From: Streptomyces roseolilacinus
GTDB lineage: Bacteria > Actinomycetota > Actinomycetes > Streptomycetales > Streptomycetaceae
Length of the DNA: 64,000 bases
Direction of reading: 5' to 3'
NCBI RefSeq assembly: GCF_014649335.1
Contig: NZ_BMSV01000005.1
Location: 62,001-126,000 of the forward strand
Numbering within the stretch: position 1 is the first letter of the stretch; every line of letters starts with the position of its first letter. The notes below the pieces were generated by a model that was given only the letters and a program-made list of their open reading frames with translations, had not been told where the DNA came from and searched no databases. Both the position numbers and the translations under genes were made by a program. Shown here one piece after another: positions 15,994 through 24,057 of this stretch.

Positions 15994-16743
15994 ATGGGGA
16001 GGTGCCTGGTCCTGCTGCTGGCGGTCGCGCTCCTCGGGCAGCTGCTGTCGACGCCGCTGACCGTCTCCGACCTGATGGCGGCGCAGTCGCCGCCGCAGTA
16101 CCCCACCCCGGGGGAGCGGGCCGTGCTGGCCGCGATCTCCGGGGTGACGGCGTTCGCCGTGGCCTGGTCGGCCGGGCGCCGCCGCCCCGGCCGCGCGCCC
16201 GCGCTCGCCGTCGGCACGGTGCTGCTGCTCACGCTGTGCGCGGTGGTGACGCTGTGGGTCCGCGACCTGGTCGGCACCGACAACTGGTCCCTCGGCGCGA
16301 CCCTGGAGAGCCTCGCGGCCGGCGTCACCGCCCTGGTCTTCCGCCGCGTGGCGCGCCGGCGGGAGCGGGGCCGGCCGCTGCCGGGGGAGGTGTGGCTGGC
16401 GATGGTGCCCTTCCGGGACAGCGACGAGGAGGCGCGGCACTACTGCGTCGTCCTCGACCGCCGCTGGGGGTACGCCGACGTCCTGCAGATCACCTCGCAG
16501 GACAAGGGCGGCCGCCCCGGTTACGTCTTCATGCCCAACGACGGATGGGACACCGTCTCCGGCAAGGAGCACTGGGTGGAGACGGCCGCGCGGCCGCGCC
16601 GGGTGCCGTACCGGAACTTCCTCAAGAACCGGCCCCAGGGCCCCTGCCCCACCGCGACCTGGCGGCAGCTCCGCCGCCGCCCCGCACGGGCCGTGCTCCG
16701 CGGGCCGCGCCGCGGCGTCCCCGCGGCCCGCCGGCCGCGGTGA
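15994..16743 (+). CDS. membrane-anchored PemK/MazF-like domain protein
   Basis: A 249-residue protein. Three hydrophobic helices (about 3-20, 43-60, 70-90) and a weaker one near 103-117 precede a soluble domain (130-215). That domain carries LPGEVWLAMVPFRDSDEEARHYCVVL, ADVLQITSQDKG and a Trp/Val-Pro segment, the order of motifs in PemK/MazF endoribonuclease-type SH3-like barrels (GDIW..VPF, RPCLVL, ITSQ). The usual Arg-Pro before the CLVL strand is replaced by His-Tyr, so catalytic competence is uncertain. No antitoxin gene is adjacent. It ends in a very basic tail. Confidence 0.68.
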   Translation: MGRCLVLLLAVALLGQLLSTPLTVSDLMAAQSPPQYPTPGERAVLAAISGVTAFAVAWSAGRRRPGRAPALAVGTVLLLTLCAVVTLWVRDLVGTDNWSLGATLESLAAGVTALVFRRVARRRERGRPLPGEVWLAMVPFRDSDEEARHYCVVLDRRWGYADVLQITSQDKGGRPGYVFMPNDGWDTVSGKEHWVETAARPRRVPYRNFLKNRPQGPCPTATWRQLRRRPARAVLRGPRRGVPAARRPR

Positions 16744-16792
16744 GCGCCGGTACGCGCCCGCCGCCACCGGGCCGGCGGGCGTGCGGCACGAC

Positions 16793-16831
16793 GGCCGCGC
16801 CCGCGCCCCGGGGAGGGACGCGGGCGCGGCC
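16793..16831. terminator. bidirectional terminator between convergent genes
   Basis: A perfect 13-bp stem GGCCGCGCCCGCG / CGCGGGCGCGGCC with a 13-nt loop, between the PemK-like gene and asnB, which converge. Confidence 0.78.
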
Positions 16832-16849
16832 GACGGGTGGCGGCTCGGG

Positions 16850-18676
16850 TCAGAGGACCAGTTCGGGCTTGTAGTGGTCCAGCCACAGCGCCAGGTCCAC
16901 GACGCGCTCCAGGCGCAGGCGGTGGCCCCACTCCAGCTGGTCCGGCGCGGTGTCCAGGCACGGCTTGATGAGGGTCTCGTCCGCCAGCGTCCGGACCTGG
17001 TCGAGGGCGAGGGCGTCCCGCGCCATGTCCTGCAGGCCCCGGTTGTAGTCGGGGTGGTGGGTGGCCGGGTAGTGGTTCTTCGGCCGGTACAGCACCGAGT
17101 CCGGCGCGTACCCGACGCCCGCGGCCCGCAGGAGGCTCTTCTCCCGCCCGTCGAAGCTCTTGAGCGCCCACGGGGTGGAGAAGGCGTACTCGACGAGCCG
17201 GTGGTCGCAGTACGGGACGCGGACCTCCAGGCCCTGGGCCATGCTGAGGCGGTCCTTGCGGTGGAGGAGCTGGCGCAGCCACCGCGTCAGCGACACGTGC
17301 TGCATGACGCGCTGGCGGTGCTCCTCGGGCGTCTCGTCGTCGAGGTGCGGCACGGCGTCCAGGGAGGCGCGGTACGTGTTCTCACGGAACTCGGCGAGGC
17401 CGAGGCGGAGTTCCGGGTTCATCGGCATGGCGGCGTCGTCGCCGGTGACCAGCAGCCAGGGGAAGGTCTCCGCGGCGAGCGCCTTCGGGTTGTGGAACCA
17501 CGGGTACCCGCCGAACACCTCGTCGGCCGCCTCGCCGGACAGCGCGACGGTGGAGTGCTTGCGGATCTCCCCGAAGAGCAGGTACAGCGACGTGTCCATG
17601 TCGCCGACGCCGATTGGCGAGTCGCGCGCGATGACGACGGCCTTGCGGTGCTCGGGGTCGAGCAGGGCCCGCGGGTCGAGGATGACCGTGCTGTGGTCCG
17701 TGCCGATGAAGGCCCCGGCCTCGGTGGCGTACGGGGTGTCGTGGCCGGTGCGCAGGACGTCGCCGGTGAACTCCTCCGCCTGGTCGCTGTAGTCGACCGC
17801 GTACGAGCGGATGCGGGCGTCGGGGCCTTCGCGGTGGCGCAGCTCCTCGGCGAGCAGACCGGTCAGGACGGTCGAGTCGATGCCGCCGGACATGAGGCTG
17901 CACAGCGGTACGTCGGCCTCCAGCTGGCTGCGGGCGGCCGAGCCGACCAGCTCGCGGACCCGCTCGATGGTGGCCTCCCGGTCCTCCCGGTGGGCGGTGG
18001 CCTCCAGCTGCCAGTAGCGGTACTCGCGGATGCCGTCCCGGTCCAGGACGAGCAGCCCGCCGGGCTCCACCTCGCGGACGCCGGACCACACGGTCGGGCC
18101 GGTGTTGAACAGCAGGCTGTACGCCTCCCGCAGCCCGTCCGCGTCGACCCGGGGCCGGATCTCGGGGTGCGCGAACAGCGACTTCGGCTCGGACCCGAAG
18201 GCCAGACCGCCGTCGACGGCCGCCCAGAACAGCGGCTTCACGCCGAGCCGGTCGCGCACCAGCAGCAGCCGCTGCTCCCGCTCGTCCCAGACGGCGAACG
18301 CGAACATGCCCTCCAGGTGCTCCGCCATCGCCTCGCCCCACTGGGCGTACGCGCGCAGGACGACCTCGGTGTCGCTGCGGGTGTGGAAGACGTGGCCGAG
18401 GTTCCGCAACTCGGCGCGCAGCTCGTGGTGGTTGTACACCTCGCCGCTGTACGTGAGGACGACGGCCGGGTCGTCCGGGCGGTCCAGCATCGGCTGGACG
18501 CCGCCGGCGATGTCGATCACGGCGAGGCGCCGGTGGCCGATGGCGGCCCGCTCACCGACCCACACGCCGCCCGCGTCGGGCCCGCGAGGCGTGAGCGCGG
18601 CGGTCATGGCCTCGATGACGGGGGTCTGGTTCCGGGCGTCGCGGTGGAACGACACCCAGCCGGTGATTCCGCACAT
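16850..18676 (-). CDS. asnB: asparagine synthetase (glutamine-hydrolysing)
   Basis: A 608-residue enzyme making asparagine from aspartate, ATP and glutamine. Cys2 of MCGITGW is the glutaminase nucleophile after Met removal, within a class II amidotransferase domain (1 to about 210). The synthetase domain begins with the PP-loop SLMSGGIDSTVL, and SGEAADEVFGGYPWFHNP is a strongly conserved active-site block. Length matches the family. It lies 14 bp after a DHA2 exporter gene, so the two are probably cotranscribed. The exporter partner hints at a role beyond housekeeping, for instance amidation of an exported peptide, but that is only an inference. Confidence 0.95.
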   Translation of the reverse strand: MCGITGWVSFHRDARNQTPVIEAMTAALTPRGPDAGGVWVGERAAIGHRRLAVIDIAGGVQPMLDRPDDPAVVLTYSGEVYNHHELRAELRNLGHVFHTRSDTEVVLRAYAQWGEAMAEHLEGMFAFAVWDEREQRLLLVRDRLGVKPLFWAAVDGGLAFGSEPKSLFAHPEIRPRVDADGLREAYSLLFNTGPTVWSGVREVEPGGLLVLDRDGIREYRYWQLEATAHREDREATIERVRELVGSAARSQLEADVPLCSLMSGGIDSTVLTGLLAEELRHREGPDARIRSYAVDYSDQAEEFTGDVLRTGHDTPYATEAGAFIGTDHSTVILDPRALLDPEHRKAVVIARDSPIGVGDMDTSLYLLFGEIRKHSTVALSGEAADEVFGGYPWFHNPKALAAETFPWLLVTGDDAAMPMNPELRLGLAEFRENTYRASLDAVPHLDDETPEEHRQRVMQHVSLTRWLRQLLHRKDRLSMAQGLEVRVPYCDHRLVEYAFSTPWALKSFDGREKSLLRAAGVGYAPDSVLYRPKNHYPATHHPDYNRGLQDMARDALALDQVRTLADETLIKPCLDTAPDQLEWGHRLRLERVVDLALWLDHYKPELVL

Positions 18677-18690
18677 GGTGCACTCCTAGG

Positions 18691-20100
18691 TCAGGGGCGG
18701 GCGGCTGAGGCCGCATCGGTCTTGTCGTCGGGCAGGGGGGTGGCCGTACGGCCGCGGAGGGAGATCAGGGGGACGGCGGCGCAGGCGGCGACGGCGGCCA
18801 GCGCGAGCCCGGCGGTCACCCCGCCGTCGGGGGCGGCCAGCCCCCACGCGGCGGTCGCCAGGGCGGGGCCGAGGGTGAAGCCGAGGCTCCGGGCGAGCTG
18901 CAGCGTCGAGGCGACGGTGGCGGTCCGCTCCCGTGGCGCGGAACCCATGACCAGGGCCTGCGTCGGGCCGCCGTTGAGGCCCATGCCGAGGCCCGCGAGC
19001 GCCAGCCGCCACGCGATGTCGGGCAGCGACCAGCCGTCGTCGAGCGGAACCAGCAGGAGCAGCCCCACGGCGGTGAGGGCGGCACCCGCGACGGCCACCG
19101 GGCGGGCCCCGTAGCGGTCGGCGAGCCGTCCGCCGACCGGCCCGGCGAACCCCATCCCGAGCGGGAACGCCAGCAGCGTCAACCCGGTCGCGGTCGCCGT
19201 GAAGCCCGTGTCCCGCTGGAGGTGCAGGGCCGCCACGTAGTGCATCGCCGCGAACCCGGCCGCCAGGCCCAGCACGGCGCCGTGCGCCGGGTACGCGCCG
19301 GACGCCCGCAGCGCACCGGTCACCGGGCGGCCGCTCGGCCCGCGCAGCCACCACCACAGCGGCGGTACGGCGGCGAGCGCCAGCAGCAGCCACACGGGCG
19401 CGTCGTACGCCAGCGTCAGCGACACGAGCAGGACCGTCACACCGGACGCCACCAGCGCCGTGTCGACGAGCGCCCGGCCGTCCAGGGAGCGCAGCCGGCC
19501 GTCCTTCGGCATGGCCCGCCAGGCGACCACCAGCGCGAGCAGGCACACCGGGATCTTGACGAGGAATACCGCGCGCCAGCCCAGGTGGTCCAGCAGCAAC
19601 CCGCCCACCGCCGGCCCGGTCACCGCGCCGAGCGGGCCCAGCGTCGCGGGCACGCTCATCGCCCGCCCGCGCGCCTCGGGCCGTACGGAGCGGATCGCCA
19701 GCACCGGCATCAGCACGAACAGCACCGCGCCGAAGACCCCTTGGGCGAGCCGGGCGGCGATCAGCCACGCCACCCACGGCGCGGCGGCGGCGAGCGCGCT
19801 GCACAGGGTGAACCCGCCGGCCGCGACCAGCAGCGCGGCCCGGTGCCCCACCCCGTCCAGCCACCGGCCCACCGGCAGCAGCAGCGCCACGACGGGCAGT
19901 TGGTACGCGAGTACGGCCCACTGGGCGGTCGCCGCCGACACGTCCAGGCTGTCGGAGATGGCGGCGAGCGCGATGTTGACGATGTTCATGTCGAGCATCG
20001 CCACGAAGGCGAGCATGCCCGCCACCGCCACCAGGAGCCAGCGGTCGCCGGCTTCCGGTATGTGACCGGCTGGTTCCGCACCGCGACCGTTGTCCGACAC
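18691..20100 (-). CDS. MFS exporter, DHA2 (EmrB/QacA) family
   Basis: A 469-residue integral membrane protein with about 14 hydrophobic segments. Motif A appears as LPVGRWLDGVGHRAALL, and the opening block AMLDMNIVNIALAAISDSL is the DHA2 family helix-1 signature. It should export a drug-like or metabolite substrate by proton antiport. It starts at GTG 20100 behind AAGGGCGGAGG. It is the upstream gene of an asnB operon and divergent from a TPR protein. Confidence 0.9.
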   Translation of the reverse strand: MSDNGRGAEPAGHIPEAGDRWLLVAVAGMLAFVAMLDMNIVNIALAAISDSLDVSAATAQWAVLAYQLPVVALLLPVGRWLDGVGHRAALLVAAGGFTLCSALAAAAPWVAWLIAARLAQGVFGAVLFVLMPVLAIRSVRPEARGRAMSVPATLGPLGAVTGPAVGGLLLDHLGWRAVFLVKIPVCLLALVVAWRAMPKDGRLRSLDGRALVDTALVASGVTVLLVSLTLAYDAPVWLLLALAAVPPLWWWLRGPSGRPVTGALRASGAYPAHGAVLGLAAGFAAMHYVAALHLQRDTGFTATATGLTLLAFPLGMGFAGPVGGRLADRYGARPVAVAGAALTAVGLLLLVPLDDGWSLPDIAWRLALAGLGMGLNGGPTQALVMGSAPRERTATVASTLQLARSLGFTLGPALATAAWGLAAPDGGVTAGLALAAVAACAAVPLISLRGRTATPLPDDKTDAASAARP

Positions 20101-20399
20101 CCTCCGCCCTTCCCCTCGTCATATGCCACCACCGACGGCGGCCTCGTTCCAGTAAGTCGGAAGCGTAGAGCGGCTGGTTCCCACTCCTCGGTGAATCGCG
20201 TTGATCAGGCTTGAAGTTGAAGGGTCGACGGGCCCGAAACCTCCGATGTACGGGTCGGTAGGGTGCGGGTCGGCGGGCCGGGAAACGGCTCCCGCCGGTG
20301 GACGGGCGCACCGGACTGGCAGGATGATCTTCGCTGCTCAGGTGGCGTCGCGGCGCGGGGAGCGCGCCCGGCAACGGCTCTGGAAGGGGCGACGGGGAC
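20101..20399. other. divergent promoter region, MFS/asnB versus TPR gene
   Basis: A 299-bp region that must hold promoters for both directions. It is slightly AT-richer near 20180-20225 (GTTGATCAGGCTTGAAGTTG). I see no perfect palindrome or convincing hexamer pair. Confidence 0.4.
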
Positions 20400-21221
20400 A
20401 TGCGTGGTGATTCCACTTCCGAGAGGAAGGCCGGATACGACCTCAGTCACGGAATGTGGCTGGAGAAGGCCGGTGACGTCGAGGGGGCGCGGACCTCCTA
20501 CCAAAGCGCCATCGACTCCGGCCACCCCGGCATCGCCGCCATGGCCGCGACCAACCTCGGCACCCTGCTGGCCGGACACGGCGACCCGCGGGGCGCGGCG
20601 GCCGCCTACCGGCACGCCGCGGACTCCGACCACCCGGACGCCGCCCCACTGGCCGCCGCCAACCTCGGCTCCCTGCTCGCGCAGCTCGGCGACACGGAGG
20701 GCGCGCGGGCCGCCTACCGGCGGGCCCTCGACTCGGGCCACGTGGACGCCGCCCCCCGCGCGGCGGTGCGACTCGGGGAACTCCTCCTCGACCAGGGCGA
20801 CGTGGAAGGGGCGCGGGAGGCGCTCGAGTGCGCCGTCGCCTCCGGCCACCCCGAGGACGCGCCGGAGGCGGCCTTCTCCCTCGGCTACCTGCTCAAGCAG
20901 CAGGGCCGCCACGAAGAGGCCCGCGCCGCCTACCAGACGGCCGTCGACTCGGGCCACCCGGTCGCCGGCTCCATGGCCGCCTCCAACCTCGGCTTCCTGC
21001 TCGCGCAGCTCGGCGACACGGAGGGCGCACGGGCGGCCTACCGGCGGGCCGTCGACTTCGGCCACCCCGAGTTCGCCCCCCGCGCCGCCCTCCAGCTCGG
21101 CACCCTCCTCGCCGACCTCGGAGAGGCGGAGGAGGCCCGCGCGGCGTTCCGCCGGGCCGCCGACTCCGACCACCGGCAGGCGGCCGAACGGGCTCGCGAA
21201 CTCCTCGCGGACCTCGGGTGA
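20400..21221 (+). CDS. tetratricopeptide-repeat protein
   Basis: A 273-residue soluble protein built almost entirely of about seven 36-residue TPR-like units, each ending in a D/S-GHP-type turn and containing NLGxLLAxxGDxEGARAAYRRA. It has no signal peptide or catalytic domain, so it is a scaffold. Two stretches 324 bp apart (from 20673 and 20997) are nearly identical, showing internal duplication of three repeat units. It lies shortly upstream of the cyclase/CHAT locus on the same strand, but a methyltransferase gene and a minus-strand gene lie between. Confidence 0.85.
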   Translation: MRGDSTSERKAGYDLSHGMWLEKAGDVEGARTSYQSAIDSGHPGIAAMAATNLGTLLAGHGDPRGAAAAYRHAADSDHPDAAPLAAANLGSLLAQLGDTEGARAAYRRALDSGHVDAAPRAAVRLGELLLDQGDVEGAREALECAVASGHPEDAPEAAFSLGYLLKQQGRHEEARAAYQTAVDSGHPVAGSMAASNLGFLLAQLGDTEGARAAYRRAVDFGHPEFAPRAALQLGTLLADLGEAEEARAAFRRAADSDHRQAAERARELLADLG

Positions 21222-21301
21222 CGCGTTCCGGCCCTTCTGTGAACTCCCTTGTGCCCTTGGCCAGTTAGCGGCTTGCGGGGTGCCCGCGGCCCGGTGTTTG
21301 C

Positions 21302-22090
21302 ATGGGGCGCGTGACCCGAATCGTCTGGGACTTCGACGACATCGACGCCGCCGCCACCCCACAAGCCCACCTGGACTACCTGGAGAAGACCGAGGCGTTC
21401 CCGCCCCTGGCCGCCGTCCGCGAGCACACCTACGCCGCGCTCCCCCCGGGCCGGGGGGTGGACGTGGGCTGCGGCCGGGGCCGCGCCGTGGCCGACCTGA
21501 CCGCGCTGGGCCGCCCCGCCGTGGGCGTGGACCGCAGCGACACCATGGTGCGCTCGGCCCGGAAGCGCTTCCCCGCCTGCGAGTTCACCACCGGGGACGC
21601 GGCCGCCCTGCCGTTCGAGGACGGGAGCCTCGACTGGTACCGGGCGGAACGCACGTACCTGCACATCGCCGATCCGCTGCGGGCCCTCGCGGAGGCCCGC
21701 CGCGTCCTGCGGCCGGGCGGCACCGCGGTCGTCGCCGACCAGGACTTCGACTCCACGGTGATGGCCTCCCCGGACCCGGCGCTGACCCGCACGGTCGTCA
21801 CCGCGCTCACCGACTCGATGGCCGACGGCCGCGCGGGGACCCGCATGCCCGCCCTCCTCGCGGGGGCGGGCTTCACCGACGTCACCGTGCACGCTCTGGC
21901 GCTGGCGTTCTCCTCCCTGCCCCCGGTCGAGCCCCTGCTGATCGAACCCGCGGAGGCCGTCGCCGTCGCGGCCGGCGTCGTCTCCGAAGCCGAGGCCCGC
22001 GCCTGGCGGGGCGGGCTGGAACGGCTGGACCGGGAGGGGACGTTCGTCGTGGCGATGACCATGTTCGTCACCACCGGGCGCCGCCCCTGA
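21302..22090 (+). CDS. class I SAM-dependent methyltransferase
   Basis: A 262-residue methyltransferase of the UbiE/COQ5-like (Methyltransf_11) type. Motif I is VDVGCGRGR (53-61); motif II/III appear as AVGVDRSDTMV and GDAAALPFEDGSLDWYRAERTYLHI; the post-III block is EARRVLRPGGTAVVAD. It would transfer a methyl group to a small-molecule acceptor that cannot be identified here. Start is ATG 21302; a GTG at 21311 is possible, and neither has a strong ribosome site. Confidence 0.88.
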   Translation: MGRVTRIVWDFDDIDAAATPQAHLDYLEKTEAFPPLAAVREHTYAALPPGRGVDVGCGRGRAVADLTALGRPAVGVDRSDTMVRSARKRFPACEFTTGDAAALPFEDGSLDWYRAERTYLHIADPLRALAEARRVLRPGGTAVVADQDFDSTVMASPDPALTRTVVTALTDSMADGRAGTRMPALLAGAGFTDVTVHALALAFSSLPPVEPLLIEPAEAVAVAAGVVSEAEARAWRGGLERLDREGTFVVAMTMFVTTGRRP

Positions 22091-22131
22091 CCGGCCCCGC
22101 CCGTCCCGTACGCGGGTGACGACCCGTCCGG

Positions 22132-22464
22132 TCACCGGGTCCCGCGGGGCCCGCCGCCGGGCGGGACGGGCGCGGCGGGCGCGGCGGGGTCCGCGGCGGC
22201 CACCGGCTCGGCGAACCGGCCGGCGGGCGCGAACCGGTCGGTGGTGGCCGCGAGCCGGCCGCCGGCGGACACGAGCCGGTCGGTGGCGTACACGAGCCGG
22301 TCACCGGCGGGCACGGGCCGGTCGCCGGCGGGCGGGTGGCCCGGGACCGCGGGCCCGTCGGAGGGGCCGGCGGACTCCGCCGCCGGCCCGAGCATGAGGC
22401 CGCCGCCCATGGCCAGGACGGCCGCGACGTGCCGCTCACCGATCCGCGTGGGGGTGCCTGTCAC
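22132..22464 (-). CDS. small protein with tandem 7-residue repeats
   Basis: A 110-residue protein starting at GTG 22464 after GGAGAGGAG. A short hydrophobic N-terminal segment (HVAAVLAMGGGLMLGPAAESA) may be a signal or anchor. Five tandem heptads follow at residues 47-81 (GDRPVPA, GDRLVYA, TDRLVSA, GGRLAAT, TDRFAPA), then an Ala/Pro tail. No known domain. The ribosome site supports translation. It is divergent from the cyclase-like gene, so it could be part of that locus. Confidence 0.5.
   Translation of the reverse strand: MTGTPTRIGERHVAAVLAMGGGLMLGPAAESAGPSDGPAVPGHPPAGDRPVPAGDRLVYATDRLVSAGGRLAATTDRFAPAGRFAEPVAAADPAAPAAPVPPGGGPRGTR
22222..22326 (-). repeat. five tandem 21-bp repeats inside small gene
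   Basis: Five consecutive 21-bp units containing the core AGCCGGTC or close variants, coding for the heptads of the small protein. Unit length is a multiple of three, so copy changes would not break the frame. Confidence 0.7.
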
Positions 22465-22737
22465 GTGAGGTGCTCCTCTCCGGTCGCCTGCGCCGCCGTG
22501 GCGCGGCGCGGCTGGTCAGTCGGTGAGGCTCCCAGCCCCGGCGCGCCACCGCACGGTTTTTCCGCTCCCTGTCGCCCGGTTGGCGTACAGGGCGCCTCCC
22601 GCGTCCGAGGATCCCGGGATCAGCGGACGCGGGGCCCGGGCACCGGCGCTCCGGTAGCGTGGGGAACCGGCCGACGGGGGAAGGCGGACGTCCGTCCCCC
22701 GGGCCGCGATCCTGTGAGACGCGGAGGGGGACGAGCG

Positions 22738-24057
22738 GTGGACACCGACCTTCCCGGGACGCCGGGCGGCGCCGGGACCGCGGGCATCGACGTGCCGGAC
22801 GACCTCCTGGCCGCCGCCGAACTGGTGCCGGCCGGGCCGACGGCGCCGCGGGGCGGCCCGCCCGGCGGGGGCGTCTCACTCGCCCGGCCGCTGGTCTACG
22901 CCCTGCCCGCCGAAGGCCCGCGGCCCCGCACCGCGCTCGTCTGCTTCCCCTTCGACCTGGAGGAGCCGCCCGACGGCCACGGCTACCGGGAGGTCGAACT
23001 GGCCGTCACCTTCGACGACGAGGACCTGTGCGCCCTCGACCTGCGGCCCGCCCCCGGAGCGGGCGCGGGCGGCGGCGAGCGGGTGTCCGTCTTCGGCCTC
23101 GGCCGCAACCGGCTCCGCTGGGTGTTCCGCGCCGGCGCCGGCCGCGCCGGACTGCGCCCGGACGGCCGGTGGACCCAGGCCCTCGTCCGGCTGCCCGGCC
23201 GCTTCACCGAGGTGCACGGCCGGCTCACGCTGCGCGCCGTACTGGACCACCCGTCGCCCGACGGCGACCACGAGCGGGCGGAGGTGCGGACGCGCGACGA
23301 GGTGCCCTTCCGCCTCGCGCGCCCCGACACCTGGCTCGCCGCCTCCCTCGCCCCCGCCCCGTCCGAACCGGGCACCGGGGCGCTCGCGGCCTTCCGCGAG
23401 CCGCCCACCCCGGACGGCGGACTGCCGCCCGGACAGCACCGGCTGTGCTACGCCGTCGACATCGAGAAGTACAGCGCCCGCGACAACGCCGGCATGATCC
23501 GCGCCCAACGCGCCCTGATGCGCGTGGTGAAGGCCGCCTGCGCCCACGCCGGCGTCGACTGGGCCGGCTGCGGCCGGCAGGCCCAGGGCGACGGGTACCT
23601 CCTCGTGCTCCTCCCCGACGCCGACGTGACCAGGGCCGTGCCGCGCCTCATGGCCGGCACCGCCGAGGCCCTCGCCGCCGTGAACGCCGAGGGGGACCAC
23701 GGCGGCACGCCCCTGCGGATGCGGGCCTGCTTCCACCAGGGCATCGTGCACGAGGCGGAGAGCGGCTACGCCGGCGCGGCCGTCGTGGAACTGTTCCGCA
23801 TCCTCGACTCGGGCCCGCTGCGCACCCGGCTGGCCGAGGAGCGGGACACCGACCTCGTGACCGCCTTCTCCGACCGGCTGTACCAGGACCTCACGCCCCA
23901 CGGGTACGACGGCCTGTCGCCCGCCGGGTTCGAACGGGCCGGGATCTCCGTACCCGCCAAGGGGTTCACCGGCACCGCCTGGATCCGCAGCCACCCCCGC
24001 GCCCCGGACCGGGCGTCCGGCCGCGCCGCCGCGCCCGCCGGCCGGAACCCCCGGTGA
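22738..24057 (+). CDS. class III nucleotidyl-cyclase-like protein, first gene of protease module
   Basis: A 439-residue protein from GTG 22738 (ribosome site GGAGGGGGA). The C-terminal domain (about 235-418) resembles class III cyclase catalytic domains: CYAVDIEKYSARDN supplies the first metal Asp241 and AQGDGYLLVLLP the second (Asp285), with a later conserved strand MRACFHQGIVHE. The substrate-specifying and transition-state residues are not certain, so it may be an active cyclase or a nucleotide sensor. The N-terminal 200 residues look beta-rich (ALVCFPFDLEEP; YREVELAVTFDD) and are not recognised. Its stop overlaps the CHAT protease start (GTGA), so the products are made together. Confidence 0.72.
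   Translation: MDTDLPGTPGGAGTAGIDVPDDLLAAAELVPAGPTAPRGGPPGGGVSLARPLVYALPAEGPRPRTALVCFPFDLEEPPDGHGYREVELAVTFDDEDLCALDLRPAPGAGAGGGERVSVFGLGRNRLRWVFRAGAGRAGLRPDGRWTQALVRLPGRFTEVHGRLTLRAVLDHPSPDGDHERAEVRTRDEVPFRLARPDTWLAASLAPAPSEPGTGALAAFREPPTPDGGLPPGQHRLCYAVDIEKYSARDNAGMIRAQRALMRVVKAACAHAGVDWAGCGRQAQGDGYLLVLLPDADVTRAVPRLMAGTAEALAAVNAEGDHGGTPLRMRACFHQGIVHEAESGYAGAAVVELFRILDSGPLRTRLAEERDTDLVTAFSDRLYQDLTPHGYDGLSPAGFERAGISVPAKGFTGTAWIRSHPRAPDRASGRAAAPAGRNPR

Noticed and set aside
22222..22326. Tandem 21-bp units as a CRISPR array or integration site
   Set aside because: Units are directly adjacent without spacers, degenerate, and encode a heptad in frame; no cas genes are near.
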